Part shown: positions 25,701 through 35,925 of the stretch, piece after piece
Position numbering within the stretch: the first letter of the stretch is position 1
Layout of the letters: every line of letters begins with the position of its first letter
Made by a program: the position numbers and the translations under genes
Notes under the pieces: generated by a model
Told to the model about the DNA's origin: nothing
What the model saw: the letters and a program-made list of their open reading frames with translations, nothing else
The model's database searches: none
Assembly: GCA_946699065.1 (NCBI GenBank)
Contig: CAMPDV010000112.1
Span: 620,001 to 684,000 of the forward strand
Length of the DNA: 64,000 nucleotides
Reading direction: 5' to 3'
Source of the DNA: Loxodes magnus
Lineage: Eukaryota > Ciliophora > Karyorelictea > Loxodida > Loxodidae

Positions 25701-25904
25701 TAATTTTATATATTATCTTTAAATATATAAAAAGTTATATTAGATAAAATAAGTACTAATAGTAGTCTCATTTTAAATTAAATATTTATTTATAAAATTA
25801 TTTGTTGGATTTTTAGTTAAGTTATACATATAAATAGCTTTAAGTTGATAATTTTATTTCATAATATCTTTAAATTCTTTATTATATATCAGTTTTTTAA
25901 ATGG

Positions 25905-26140
25905 AACATGTGTCCTCATCGCTGAGTAGGTAATCCGAGTTAGTATAGTCTGTATTACAAATATTCTTGCAATAGATGCCACCACGAATGGGAAGGAACG
26001 TACCCTTTGTGTGATTAGCCTTATTTGTTGAGGGTACTCTTTATAAATACGACAAGCTGATTAGGGACAAAGTATCAATGTTTGGAATAATGGGCACTTA
26101 AGTTCATAGTTTCAAGAGTTCTCCTGTACCACATGTCTCT
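25905..26140 (+). ncRNA. Candidate structured noncoding RNA
   Basis: A G/C-enriched island in very AT-rich DNA with no protein-like frame. Its ends can pair: ACATGTG near the left end with CACATGT near the right end close a domain of about 230 nt. Interior segments such as GGGAAGGAACGTACCC are self-complementary. I tried to match it to SRP, RNase P, U1-U6 and 5S RNA by eye and found no decisive motif. Strand is uncertain. Confidence 0.25.
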
Positions 26141-26990
26141 AAACTGAGCAGAAGCCGGAAAGTATTTAAAAACATTTATTAGACTAATAAATATTTTTAT
26201 TTAGAAGAATTTAATCAGCTGTGACATTTGCTTATAAGATCTTAGATTTCTCTATTCCCTTCTTACTCCAGTCTTATGAAATAATTTTCAATAATTGAGA
26301 AAGGAAATAACTAATTTTTATTTAAAAAATGGAGATAAGAATAGTATGATTCAGAGAATTAAAAAGAAATAAAGACAGAGTAGATCATGAATTTCAGAAA
26401 AAGTAGTGGTGAACCAAATAATGAGGTAGCACTTTAATATATTTATTTATTTATCAATATTTAAATTTTTTTAACATTCAGCTTTTGATCTAATTATTTA
26501 AATTTAATATGCTATTAATTTATACACTGAAGCAAAATTTATTTTAAATTTAAAGAAAAAATAAGTTAAATTAAGAGTTTTGGAAAGTAAAATTTTAATT
26601 AAGGTCATAAAAGAGCTAATAAACAAATCAAAGCACAAACTCACTTATTTTTGACAAGCTGCAGTTATTTTCGATTCAATAAAATTTATAAATAAATTTT
26701 GACGGAAAAAAGCTTAATCAAAATAATAATTATCATTTATTTATTTCTTACGCCTATAATTATTTTTAATATTATGTTGAGGATTAATTTTTTTATTTTT
26801 CAAATATTTATAATTTATGAGTATTAAAACTTGGATATATATAAATCAAAAAATATGATTTATGTTATTCTTTTTCCTTATTATTTTGTATTAATTTTTA
26901 ATTGATTTAATTAGGTTTAACTAATTTAATAATGTAAACTGATTCATATTTATTTAAAAATAAAATTTTATAATATTCGCCTTTGATAAA
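26141..26990. other. Mostly AT-rich; possible repeat-tail remnant near 26,424
   Basis: GAGGTAGCAC followed by TTTATTTATTTAT at about 26,422-26,455 resembles the tail of the 300-bp repeat. The rest shows no supported feature. Confidence 0.3.
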
Positions 26991-27830
26991 ATGGAGCTTA
27001 ATATCGGACAGCATCTTAGCAAGGCCGAAATTAAGAAGGCTAGAAGAAAAGCATTCTAATTTAAAAATAAAAAAAGTAGCCTTAGAATAATCAAGCTCTT
27101 CATCTCCTTTCTAGGGAAAACGCATGATTGACCCAGAAACTTCTTGAATAGAAAAAGAACAAGTTGAAAAATTAAATAAAGTTATAGTCAAATAAGAAGA
27201 AACTATCTGAAATCTGACTAATTAAATTCGAGAAATTCTTACTAACTACGAACAACTCAACCTTGAAACAGATTAACTCAAGACAATATTAATAAATAAT
27301 AAATAAATCACAAGATAATAAATTTGGTCCTAATCTTAACTGCCTCCATCATCAGCTGTATCAATGTAGATTGAAGATCCTCAAAATAAATTAATAATCT
27401 CTCAATCCTAAGAAAAGATAACAGAATAAGAAAATAGTAAAGAAACAACTTAAATGAACAAAAGAATTAAAAACATTGAAAAAATTTTGAATATAAGAAC
27501 TCAAAATAAAATTGAAAGAAAAAAATGCTGATACTGTAGATCATAATGACATATTCTAAGAAGATGCAAAAGTTTTTAAACTAAACAAAAAATTGAAGAA
27601 TAAAAAGCATTAAGAATTTTATCAAGACTTTATGTAACAAAGGAAGGGATCTATAAAAGAAAAATATTTTAGAATTTAAGCACTGAATCTGTTCATGATA
27701 GTTGTCTTCTCAATAAAAAAGACCGTGGAACCCAACCACGCAAAAAATAGTGGAAGCTGCGACCAGGTTTCAAGTCCTGTGATCGGCAAACAATTTTATT
27801 AACATTAAGTATATTATTATTATTATTTAA
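26991..27830 (+). mobile_element. Zinc-knuckle element fossil (27 kb copy)
   Basis: Plus-strand copy beginning at ATG 26991 with a basic N-terminus (AEIKKARRKAF), then a Ser-run, a coiled coil of about 60 residues, a Ser/Gln linker and a CX2CX4HX4C knuckle (CWYCRSQWHILRRC) near 27,530. The C-terminal block L-Y-V-T...G-I-Y-K-R-K-I-F matches the 35-kb copy. It ends in an (ATT)n tail at about 27,811-27,828. Family: Gag/ORF1-like. It is broken at about one site. Repeat copy D lies about 1.3 kb downstream, the same distance that separates copy A from the 15.4-kb fossil. Confidence 0.62.
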
Positions 27831-28019
27831 AAATAAAAGTATATCTAAAATTGCTAATATTCATACTTTAACTCTTAATTTTACTTTTTTATTATATAAT
27901 AAAATTGAGTATATATTTTATTATTATCTGCTTTAAAATTATAATCAACACTTTTTATGTTCTTAAAATATAATAAAATTGATAGATTTTTTAAATTAAG
28001 TTTAATTTCTTGCTTCTCT

Positions 28020-28200
28020 CTATAATACCACCTATATAATACTTACCTTTACTCAATAAGACTAGAAAGGATGATATGGGATGGAATTATTTCACCTTCA
28101 AAGCTGAAAGCTTTCAAACAGTGTTGTTGTTCACTATTAGCAGCGTTCCTCCGCTTGCTCGATTGCGAACAACTCCCCAGTCAATTTCCAGCTGGCCTCC
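28020..28200 (-). other. GC-richer island with short coding-like frame
   Basis: A minus-strand frame from ATG at about 28,200 reads MEASWKLTGELFAIEQAEE and continues about 35 residues with three Trp before losing character. It stands out by G/C content. It may be the start of an inserted gene or a truncated element; no family is recognised. On the plus strand it contains GTTGTTGTTCAC. Confidence 0.25.
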
Positions 28201-28204
28201 ATTT

Positions 28205-29140
28205 TTTAATACTCAAAATACTACACAACTTTTTCTGAATTAAAAAATAAAATAATTTCAAAGCTTAAGCTAAAGAGAGAAAGTAGAATAATAACATATT
28301 AAGATTTTTAAAAAGATATGCTTATAACTATTTTTAATTTACTGCTAACCATATTAAAATAATAAAGTATAAAAGATTAAAATATTCGATATATAAATTA
28401 AAAATTTATAACATTTTAAATAAAATTATGTATATCATTCCAAAATCTATTTATAACTTGAAAAAATATATTTATAAAAAAAGGTAAGTAACTAAAAAGG
28501 TAAATAATTTGTTTCTTTATTAACGAAATATACATTTATGAACACTATGGAATATATAAAATCTGAAATTTTCAGTTTAAAAAAATTTAACTCTTAATCA
28601 TTCTTTGTAACCTTAATTAAGGAAGAATTTCTTAAATATAGTAGATTGTAAGGGAAATTAAAAATTCTGAAACTGTAAACCAAAATAGCCCTAACTACTC
28701 ATCCATAACAATTTAATGGAAATAGAACGATAACCTTCAACAAAAGATATTCCCTACCGAATAATAACGATAATCAAATGTTACAAGTAGGCAGGACATA
28801 AAATACGAAGCAACTTCCAATTTAATTAAAAGGGAATGGTAGATAAATAATGGAAATATATTTGTAAATTATTACATATAAGAAATTTTACTTTATTGGA
28901 AAAAAATTCAAGCTAATAGAGAAGCTCCATATATTTAAAGAACAATTATTGAATTTATAAAAAATTATTGGGATTTAATTTATTGTAAAATCTCAGAAAA
29001 AAGCGATATAAAAATATTCAAGACTCATGATAAAATGATCAAAACAAATTTAAGATGAATAATTTTTTTAATTAAACTTTTAATCTCAACAACCCTTTTA
29101 ATAATGGTATCTCGTTAATTAATTATTTTTATTATTATTA
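28205..29140. other. AT-rich intergenic stretch
   Basis: No supported gene. Moderate G/C patches at about 28,670-28,840 have no protein-like frame that I can defend. Confidence 0.35.
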
Positions 29141-29470
29141 TATATAAATAAATAGGGAGGAGCAATCCTCCAACTGAAACTAGCTTAAACTCTGGTACCA
29201 GGAAGTACCCCATAGGTGAAGGACCAGTCAAGAGAAGAGAAGAAAAGATCGAAGAGGCATCAAGTAGCATTAATGATGAAAGATACCAGATACTAAGGTC
29301 TCTTAGAATAGCATTCCGATTACAACTCTATAAAAGAGAAAAATCACAGGGAAGAAAAGCACTTTGGAAGACTTCAGCAAGGAATTTTTCAACTTTAAAA
29401 ATCTTTATTAAAGAGCAGTGCACCATTGAGGTGTTACACGCTCTATAATCTCATTTATTTATATTTATTT
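29141..29470 (+). repeat. Dispersed ~300-bp repeat, copy D
   Basis: The best-preserved plus-oriented copy and close to the reverse complement of copy A. The 5' hairpin GGAGGA-GCAA-TCCTCC is perfect. CTGGTACCAGG, AGATCGAAGAGGC, TAAGGTCTCTTAGA and the terminal hairpin with GCACC-ATTGA-GGTG are all present. AT-rich TTTATTTATTTA follows the hairpin. Confidence 0.72.
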
Positions 29471-29707
29471 ATTTATGATTTATATTTAAAAAAATTAGTA
29501 AAATAAAAAAGAAAAATTAAAACTAAAATAATTAAAAAATGATTAGAATAAATTTGCATTTTTTATAAAATAAATTGAATAAAAAAAATTGATTTAAATA
29601 TTTTATAATGATCTTCAATAATTTTTAGAAGGAATATTTATTGTTTTTTCTTTAGATTAATTAAAAATGTATTCTTTTTTATCTTTTAGTAATAAAAAAG
29701 TTTAAAG

Positions 29708-31966
29708 ATGCTGAAACTTTTCAAAATATTTAAGTTTCTGATGATTTTAAGTTTTTTCTCATTTTTATTTTTTATTTGACACTTTAACAATCCTTCTTAA
29801 AAGCTTAGCTATTTTAATGCTTATAACTAGACCTAAGCTTTTACTTAAGAAATTAAATAAGATCGATTATTTAAGTTTAAGCAAAATTTTTCAGATATAT
29901 TTATTCATAAAAATTTTACGGAACAGACTTAAATTTAGAACTCTCATGAAGCATTTCTAAATACTTATTTCAAGAATTCGAGTTACTATTAAACAAAATA
30001 AAATAAATAACTTTAGGTTATTGGTTAAGGGTTAAATTCTTTGGACTTTCCTTAAGTTACCGTTAATCTTTGAATTAATTTTAATAAACTTAACAAAACT
30101 TAAAGAAACGTTTTTGATAATTAATTCAATAATAAACGACTTTAGACACTATTTAGTAATAATTTATATGGATGTGGAAGATTAATTCAGTACTGAGGAT
30201 ATTCTTTTTATCTGTTAGGGAATGATTTAATAGCTCAATTTGGTAGCGATTAAGGATGTACTGAATTTATTATTTTTTAAAAACTTAGATTAGGAATCTG
30301 AAACCATCTTTCTATTTCTTTTACTGCTTAAGGAGGAAGCATTAATAATGATTAGAGTTTATATTTTATTTTAAATGGGGAAAAAGTTTTTGAGAAGCAG
30401 AAATTCTATAGATTAATATAAAAAGGATTATCATTCAGACTAGGTAGTTGAATTGTTTAGAAATAAAAATATTGGCAAGGAGGAAAAGAAAAGATTGGAT
30501 GATTTATGGATGGAAAAGTAAAGAACTTATTAGTTGTGGATTCACTTATAAACGAAGCAGAGAATTTTTTACTTCTTTAAGGAAATGATATTTATTTGAG
30601 CACCTTTTATTATTCTAATTTGGCAAATCCTTAAGATAAATATCTTCGAAAAACTAATTTGGCATAGGTAATTCATAATAAATACAACTTTTTTAAAAAG
30701 GTTTTAGGACCTTACACGAATTGAGGATTTTAATAAAATAAATTTGGTTAAACAAGAAAAGTATTCAAGATTAGTCACAGAAAATGATTATCAGAAGCAG
30801 ATCTTGATGAAGATATTTAAGTATGAGACGATTTGAATTAAAGGTTGTGGTTGATGAATATAACTGATTTTTGAAATCTTGATCCAACTCCTTATTTTTA
30901 ATAATATTAATAAGAATATAATTAGTTAATAACTAGATTACCTAAGTTTTTTATTCCTATTTGCACTATAATTCATAAAAGAGCAAAGATGACCGATATG
31001 TTTTTCTAATCATTATATTAAGTTAAAAACATAAATAATACTATTATTATAGTGTCGTAAGCAGAAAATGATACAAATATGAATTAAGTAGTTTAAAAAT
31101 GAAAAAGAAAGCTAAATTTACTACGCATCTATTTACCCTTATAGGAAGATCCTTCAGAAATAAAAGAAATAATGGATATAGCTATTTATTAGAAAATGTA
31201 AAGAATTGATAAAAATTTATTATATGTAATGAACTTTACAATGGGATTTATCAAAAATCCTGTAGCGATATTTATTGAAGATGATTTAATTTTGAGTACT
31301 GATTTTTATGATTATTCTCTATGAAGCTACGAAATGTGATTGAAAAACTAATATCTAGGAAAATAAATCGCTTTTGTCTAGTTGTCAGAGCATTCAAACA
31401 TGAATTGTATTCGAAAAGAAAATAAGTTAGAAGAATAATGAAACTGAGTATATACTTAATGAGTCCCTTAAAGAGGATTTATTATTCCAGATTATTCATT
31501 TTAAACTTGATAAGAATAATTTTACTGACATGATCCATACAACTTTCTTCATCTTTTCTTTATACAATATAATTTTATGAACTAAATTAGTTCATAGATT
31601 CCTAGATTTTGGCATATGGGATCATTATAAACGACTTAAATCGATCCAAAATGATCCTAAATTTAGAAAAATATTTAACAAAAGGCCAAAAATAAACTAT
31701 AGAAATTATCTTGAAACTCTTCCCTAGATGAAGAACTAGTTTCTGAACATTTCCAAAAATGACAGTAATAATTGAATTATAAATTTATGAATGAAACTTA
31801 TTAATATTAATATTTCATCAATGAGAAACCTGTTCTTCCCGTATTTACCCTAGATCATTTGAAATGCGATGTACTTATAAAAGGATAAGAAAATATTGAA
31901 AGGTTTATATAATTATATATATTTCATAGAAACTACCAAGGAAAAATAAAGTTTAGAATTATTTGA
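29708..31966 (+). CDS. LamG-like domain plus GT13 glycosyltransferase, type II membrane protein
   Basis: One frame of 752 residues starts at ATG 29708 and stops at TGA 31964-31966. Residues 3-24 form a signal anchor (FKFLMILSFFSFLFFIW), giving a type II Golgi-like topology. Residues about 140-320 look like a concanavalin/LamG jelly roll (W198-N-H-L-S-I-S-F, then YFILNGEKVF and later IGWFMDGKVKNLLVV). Residues about 405-720 match GT13, the family of GnT-I and POMGNT1: an entry strand PKFFIPICTIIHKRAKM, the nucleotide-sugar/metal motif IFIEDDL (E524-D-D-L) followed by STDFYDY, and IPRFWHMG (from 631), which corresponds to the family's IP...S..FG block. GT13 enzymes transfer GlcNAc from UDP-GlcNAc to protein glycans. 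A helical reading (LFEEALLKLKNLL) in another frame just past 31,940 hints at a one-base slip near the C-terminus, or an alternative end; the next in-frame TGA is at 32,030-32,032. Confidence 0.83.
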
Positions 31967-32032
31967 AGAAGCATTACTCAAACTCAAAAATTTATTAAAG
32001 TAATAATTTTTTTAAAACTAATATAATTCTGA

Positions 32033-32539
32033 ATTAATTCATTTACACTTTATAAGTTAAAGTACAAGTTCTTATTTATAATTAATTATTTTTAAAGTTC
32101 CTAAATTATTTTTTTTCTTAATTTAAAAATTCCTTAAAAACGAAATAAAAAAATTAATGAAAAAATATTAAAAAATAACAAAATTCTCTTAGCAAAAATT
32201 TGTTATTAAAACGAGAAAAAAGCATTAAAAAGGAACGCTATATTTGAATTATTATACTTTACAAAGTTTTGCTTTTCTTTTAATTCTTCATTTGTTAAAA
32301 ATTAAAAACTTAGTAAAGAAAAATTAAGATAAAATCTATTTTAAAAACTTTATCTTAATGTTTAAAAAATTTAATTAAAAATAAAATATAATAAGTTAAA
32401 TATCTGATAGTTAAATTTAAAAATGTTTGAAAATTATAAAAATTATAAAAATTAAAAAAATAAATCATTTGTCAAAAAAAAGTTGAATAAAATAGTTTTA
32501 AGCCAAGATAACATGATTTCAAATTAAATTATTATCAAA
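32033..32539. other. AT-rich 3' flank of the GT13 gene
   Basis: A/T-rich trailer with no recognised feature. Confidence 0.35.
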
Positions 32540-33179
32540 GACCAAAAAAATTTAATTTAATTTATATTAAAATAAATATAAATTAGCTATAAATATCAAA
32601 TTATAATGCTAGGTAAATTGTAAATTGTATATAAAAATTTTAATTTATTATAATATAAAACTGAGAACTTAATATATTTTTAATTAATCTTTTAATATAT
32701 ATTCTTTTAGATAAATGACAATTGAATGGTAGGATATTATACACTTCACGATTGAACTTTTTATTATTTTTTGGAATAAATATTTTATTTTTATAACATA
32801 ACATAATATTTAGCATGGATCTGCCATTAAAAGGCTATCCACGGATTAATGTTAAAAAAAAATTTGAAATTTCTTTTTTACTTGCTTTAATTCAAAAGTT
32901 TGAAACCCTTTTCTTAATTCTTGTGTATACTGTAGAAGGCCGGAGTTGAAGCTCTTATAGAACTCTCATTCTTGCACAAATGTCATTTTTGAGTAATCTT
33001 CTATAACTAAAAATTTTATCTAAATTTTGTCTTTGCTATGCCTTACTTTTATCCGAGCTCTATCCAAGTTGAAGGCTTAGATAATAGTAGGGTTTCTGAG
33101 ACGCGGACTACAGAATAAAACTCGTTTGTTCTGATATTGAGTCGAGCTAAGGACTAGCTTGAGATTCACCATCCATATT
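32540..33179 (-). CDS. Hypothetical protein, possibly related to the zinc-knuckle family
   Basis: A minus-strand frame from ATG 33177-33179 reads as protein for about 150 residues (MDGESQASPQLDSIS..., then YRRLLKNDICARM and VYTRIKKRVSNFW) before dissolving into AT-rich sequence; the first TGA is near 32,545. G/C content is raised over the first 240 bp. The R-L-Q-E-L...V-Y-T-R-I-K-K-R segment resembles the C-terminal block of the zinc-knuckle elements, so it may be a diverged relative rather than a host gene. Confidence 0.4.
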
Positions 33180-33199
33180 TTTAGTTATATAATAATTTA

Positions 33200-33890
33200 T
33201 TAATTTTATCATTTAATTCAAGATTTTAAAATTACGATTTCTCTAATGAAATAAAAAAATTCTAATAAGCATTTTATTTAATAAATCTCTGTGTATGGAA
33301 AAAATGATTTTACAATATTTATAATTAAAAAAATCAAGATTTACATTTTACTTTTTTTTAAAATGGCAGCATTTAAAAATTTTTTATTTTATACAATTTT
33401 AATAATTTTATTATAAACTTAAATTATTAAATATTAAATTAATATTTTACTGATTTACATTTTTTATCTCATTAATTTATTTTAGTATATTTTAAGCTTT
33501 TTAAATGCTTTTTTGGATATGATATTCAAAAATTATGCAAATATTTTTACTAATATATTTTTTAATTTGTAATTACTAAAAATTAGATAATTTAAACTAT
33601 TTTTTTGTTAGTAAAATTATTAAAATTTTATATTTTTATTTAATCTTTTTAAATTTTGCCACTAAAATTCTATCTTATATTAAGTTAATTTCTAAATTGC
33701 CTATTTTATATTCAGTATATAATTATTTTTTAATTTCATTATTTTATTATTAGAAAATTTATGTTTTTTTATTAAATTATTAATAAATAAATTTTAGTGA
33801 ATAAAACCTTAATTTAATCGTTATAAAAATTTAAAAATTTAAATAAGTTTTCAAGAATTTTATGGAGTTAAAGATTTTTTATTATATATA
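33200..33890. other. AT-rich intergenic stretch
   Basis: Strongly A/T-rich; nothing recognised. Confidence 0.4.
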
Positions 33891-33899
33891 TTTTTTAAA

Positions 33900-34410
33900 A
33901 CCGCCATAGTTGTTCGAAGGTGAACAACAAGGTCATCTTCATCAGAGGTTGGGGAGTTAAGTACCCATAATCGACTTTATGTCTTCCTCTGCTTTGGTTT
34001 GACCTCGAGACATAAGATTCTTAGATCTTCGACACTGGCTTGGATTGGCTTAATTTATTTTTAATTCTGGAACGAAAAAGAAATAATAGTGCGAGCTTCA
34101 TCAGAGGTGGGGAATTTAAATACCCATAATTGACACATGTCGTCCTCTGCTTTAGTGATACAATGAGACACAATCCTGCCATGTCCTTGGACCTCCAGCA
34201 AGTATTAAAGATTACGAGTATTCTAAAATTATATCAGTATTGAACATTTTTATCAGTACTGAATAATTATACTAGTATTGAACAAGGTCTACCAGTATCT
34301 GATAATTTTATCAGTAAGAAACATTCTTGTCAGTATGAAACATTTTTTTTAAAGAGCTGCGCACCAACGAGAGTGCTACGCGCTCTATAATCAAATTTAT
34401 TTATTTATTT
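33900..34410 (+). repeat. Composite repeat with paired hairpins and the 300-bp-family tail
   Basis: Three modules lie in order. First are two diverged copies (about 33,936-34,010 and 34,094-34,170) of an about 80-bp segment, each folding as CAGAGG...CCTCTG with an inner GGGG/ACCC pairing. Next, about six degenerate copies of an ATCAGTATTGAAC-like motif span 34,228-34,345. Last is the 3' hairpin tail shared with copies A-D (AGAGCTGCGCACC...GTGCTACGCGCTCT). It looks like a second repeat family that shares its 3' end with the first, as SINE families often do. Confidence 0.6.
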
Positions 34411-34489
34411 ATAAAGTAAATAAGATTGGCCTAAAAGATAACTATATTAAGGTAAAAAAAATAATTTTATTTAATAGCTCTAGTGAATA

Positions 34490-34880
34490 TTTTATTTCAA
34501 AATTTGAAAATACTGTCAATTGATCAATTATATTTAAGATTAAGATAAAAAATTTGGTTTGCTTAAAACTCAGAATTTTGGATTTCAAGAAGTCATTAAG
34601 TAAAGTACATAAAATCTTCATGAGAAACTATTTTTGAGAAATGATAATCTACGCTTAATATAAGACAATATCAAGAAATAATTGGCTCCGCAATCCAAAG
34701 CAGTAACTTACGAAAGGTTTGACTAATTATCTTTATCGAAGCCTCATCTTCTCGGAATAATAAATAAGCACATAGTCTCTAAAAAAAACTAGAAGGGCAC
34801 AATTAGCAAGAATACTTAAGACTTAAAATCTTTATAAAATTCTCTTTCGATAACATATTTAATTATTATAAATTATATTT
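34490..34880 (+). pseudogene. Coding-like fragment, family unknown
   Basis: A frame around 34,545-34,870 has strong protein character: NLHEKLFLRNDNLRLIQDNI and later AVTYERFDQLSLSKPHLLGI. It has no clear ATG and no TGA before the next element, so it looks like an internal piece of a gene. Helix-strand alternation suggests a folded domain, which I do not recognise. Confidence 0.35.
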
Positions 34881-35115
34881 ATCTTTTTGATCAATTAAAA
34901 TAATTGCAATTTAAAAAAAAGTTGAATAAATTTCAATTTTTTTAATTATTTGAAAATATTGTTATTTAATTATCATAAAAATAAGTAAATATCGCGCGAA
35001 ATTTTTAGTTATTAAAATTTTCAAATTGTGAATAAAAAATAAACTTTATAGCTAGAAAAAGATTAATTTTAATAAATTTCTTTTTCCATTTTTATTTAAT
35101 TTTTAATATAAAAAA

Positions 35116-35925
35116 ATGGCGGAAGGTTTCAAGAAGGGCTTTTTGCAGGCTCCATAGATAAAGGAGCAAAAACCAGAGACTTCTAATTCTTCATCCACCA
35201 CATCTTCTTTAGTAAAAAAATAATTTTCTTAATCTTTATAGCCTCCAACAGTAGAAAATTTAAGACAATCTTAAATAAAATAAGAGTTTAAATAGGCAGA
35301 AACAAAATAAAATGAATAATTAAATATAGACTTTCTCCCTAAACTTAGACTAAGTAACTATATGAAATCCGAAAATGCAAAAACAGAAAAATGAAGAATA
35401 AATACTAATTGAAACTCTTTTGAAATCTGATCGAATTATGTCAGAAGAAATCAAAATATTAAGGTAAGAAAACAAAAAAATTATTAGAAAAAAGTTAAAA
35501 TACTAAAGAAAGATTATTCAAATAAGAAATCGAAGTAAAGCAACTTTAACAAAAAATAGAAACTTTAATCTAAGAAACAGAAATGTAAGTAGAAGATGAT
35601 AGGCAAATAGAAACAACTAATATTAGGAGGATTTTCAAGAGATGTTACCTGTGCTAATCAAGATTCCATAATTACAAGAGATCCGAGATATACAAGGAAC
35701 AGATGAAGAGAAACAGCGAAGAAGTATGAAGAGAATTAGCAAGAATTTATGTGACGATAGACGAAAGAATTTATAGAAAGAGAATTTTCCATTTGAGTAC
35801 TTCGAAAAAACTGGATGACCCTAACTTTTATTTTAAGCCTCCAGGAGCGATTACTGGTTAACAGTGGAAACGAAGTTGAGATTCCTCAAAGCCACAAACA
35901 CTTAATTTAGTATTTATTTAATTTT
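35116..35925 (+). mobile_element. Zinc-knuckle element fossil (35 kb copy)
   Basis: It begins with ATG 35116 and a basic/Ser-rich N-terminus (MAEGFKKGFL, then SNSSSTTSS). A coiled-coil region, a knuckle close to CX2CX4HX4C (CYLCQSRFH...) near 35,650 and the C-terminal A-R-I-Y-V-T...R-I-Y-R-K-R-I-F block with LSTS follow. The order and the C-terminal block match the 27-kb copy. It is broken in roughly two places and one ligand of the knuckle is not conserved. Family: Gag/ORF1-like; no reverse transcriptase nearby. Confidence 0.58.

Noticed and set aside
26320-26430. Short frame starting MEIRIVWFRELKRN, reminiscent of the photolyase N-terminus
   Set aside because: The match is under ten residues, the frame ends after about 30 codons and no further photolyase motif follows.
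27721-27790. Possible tRNA-like segment with a T-arm-like CAGG...CCTG stem
   Set aside because: No acceptor or anticodon stem can be built, and the segment lies inside the C-terminal coding region of the 27-kb zinc-knuckle fossil.
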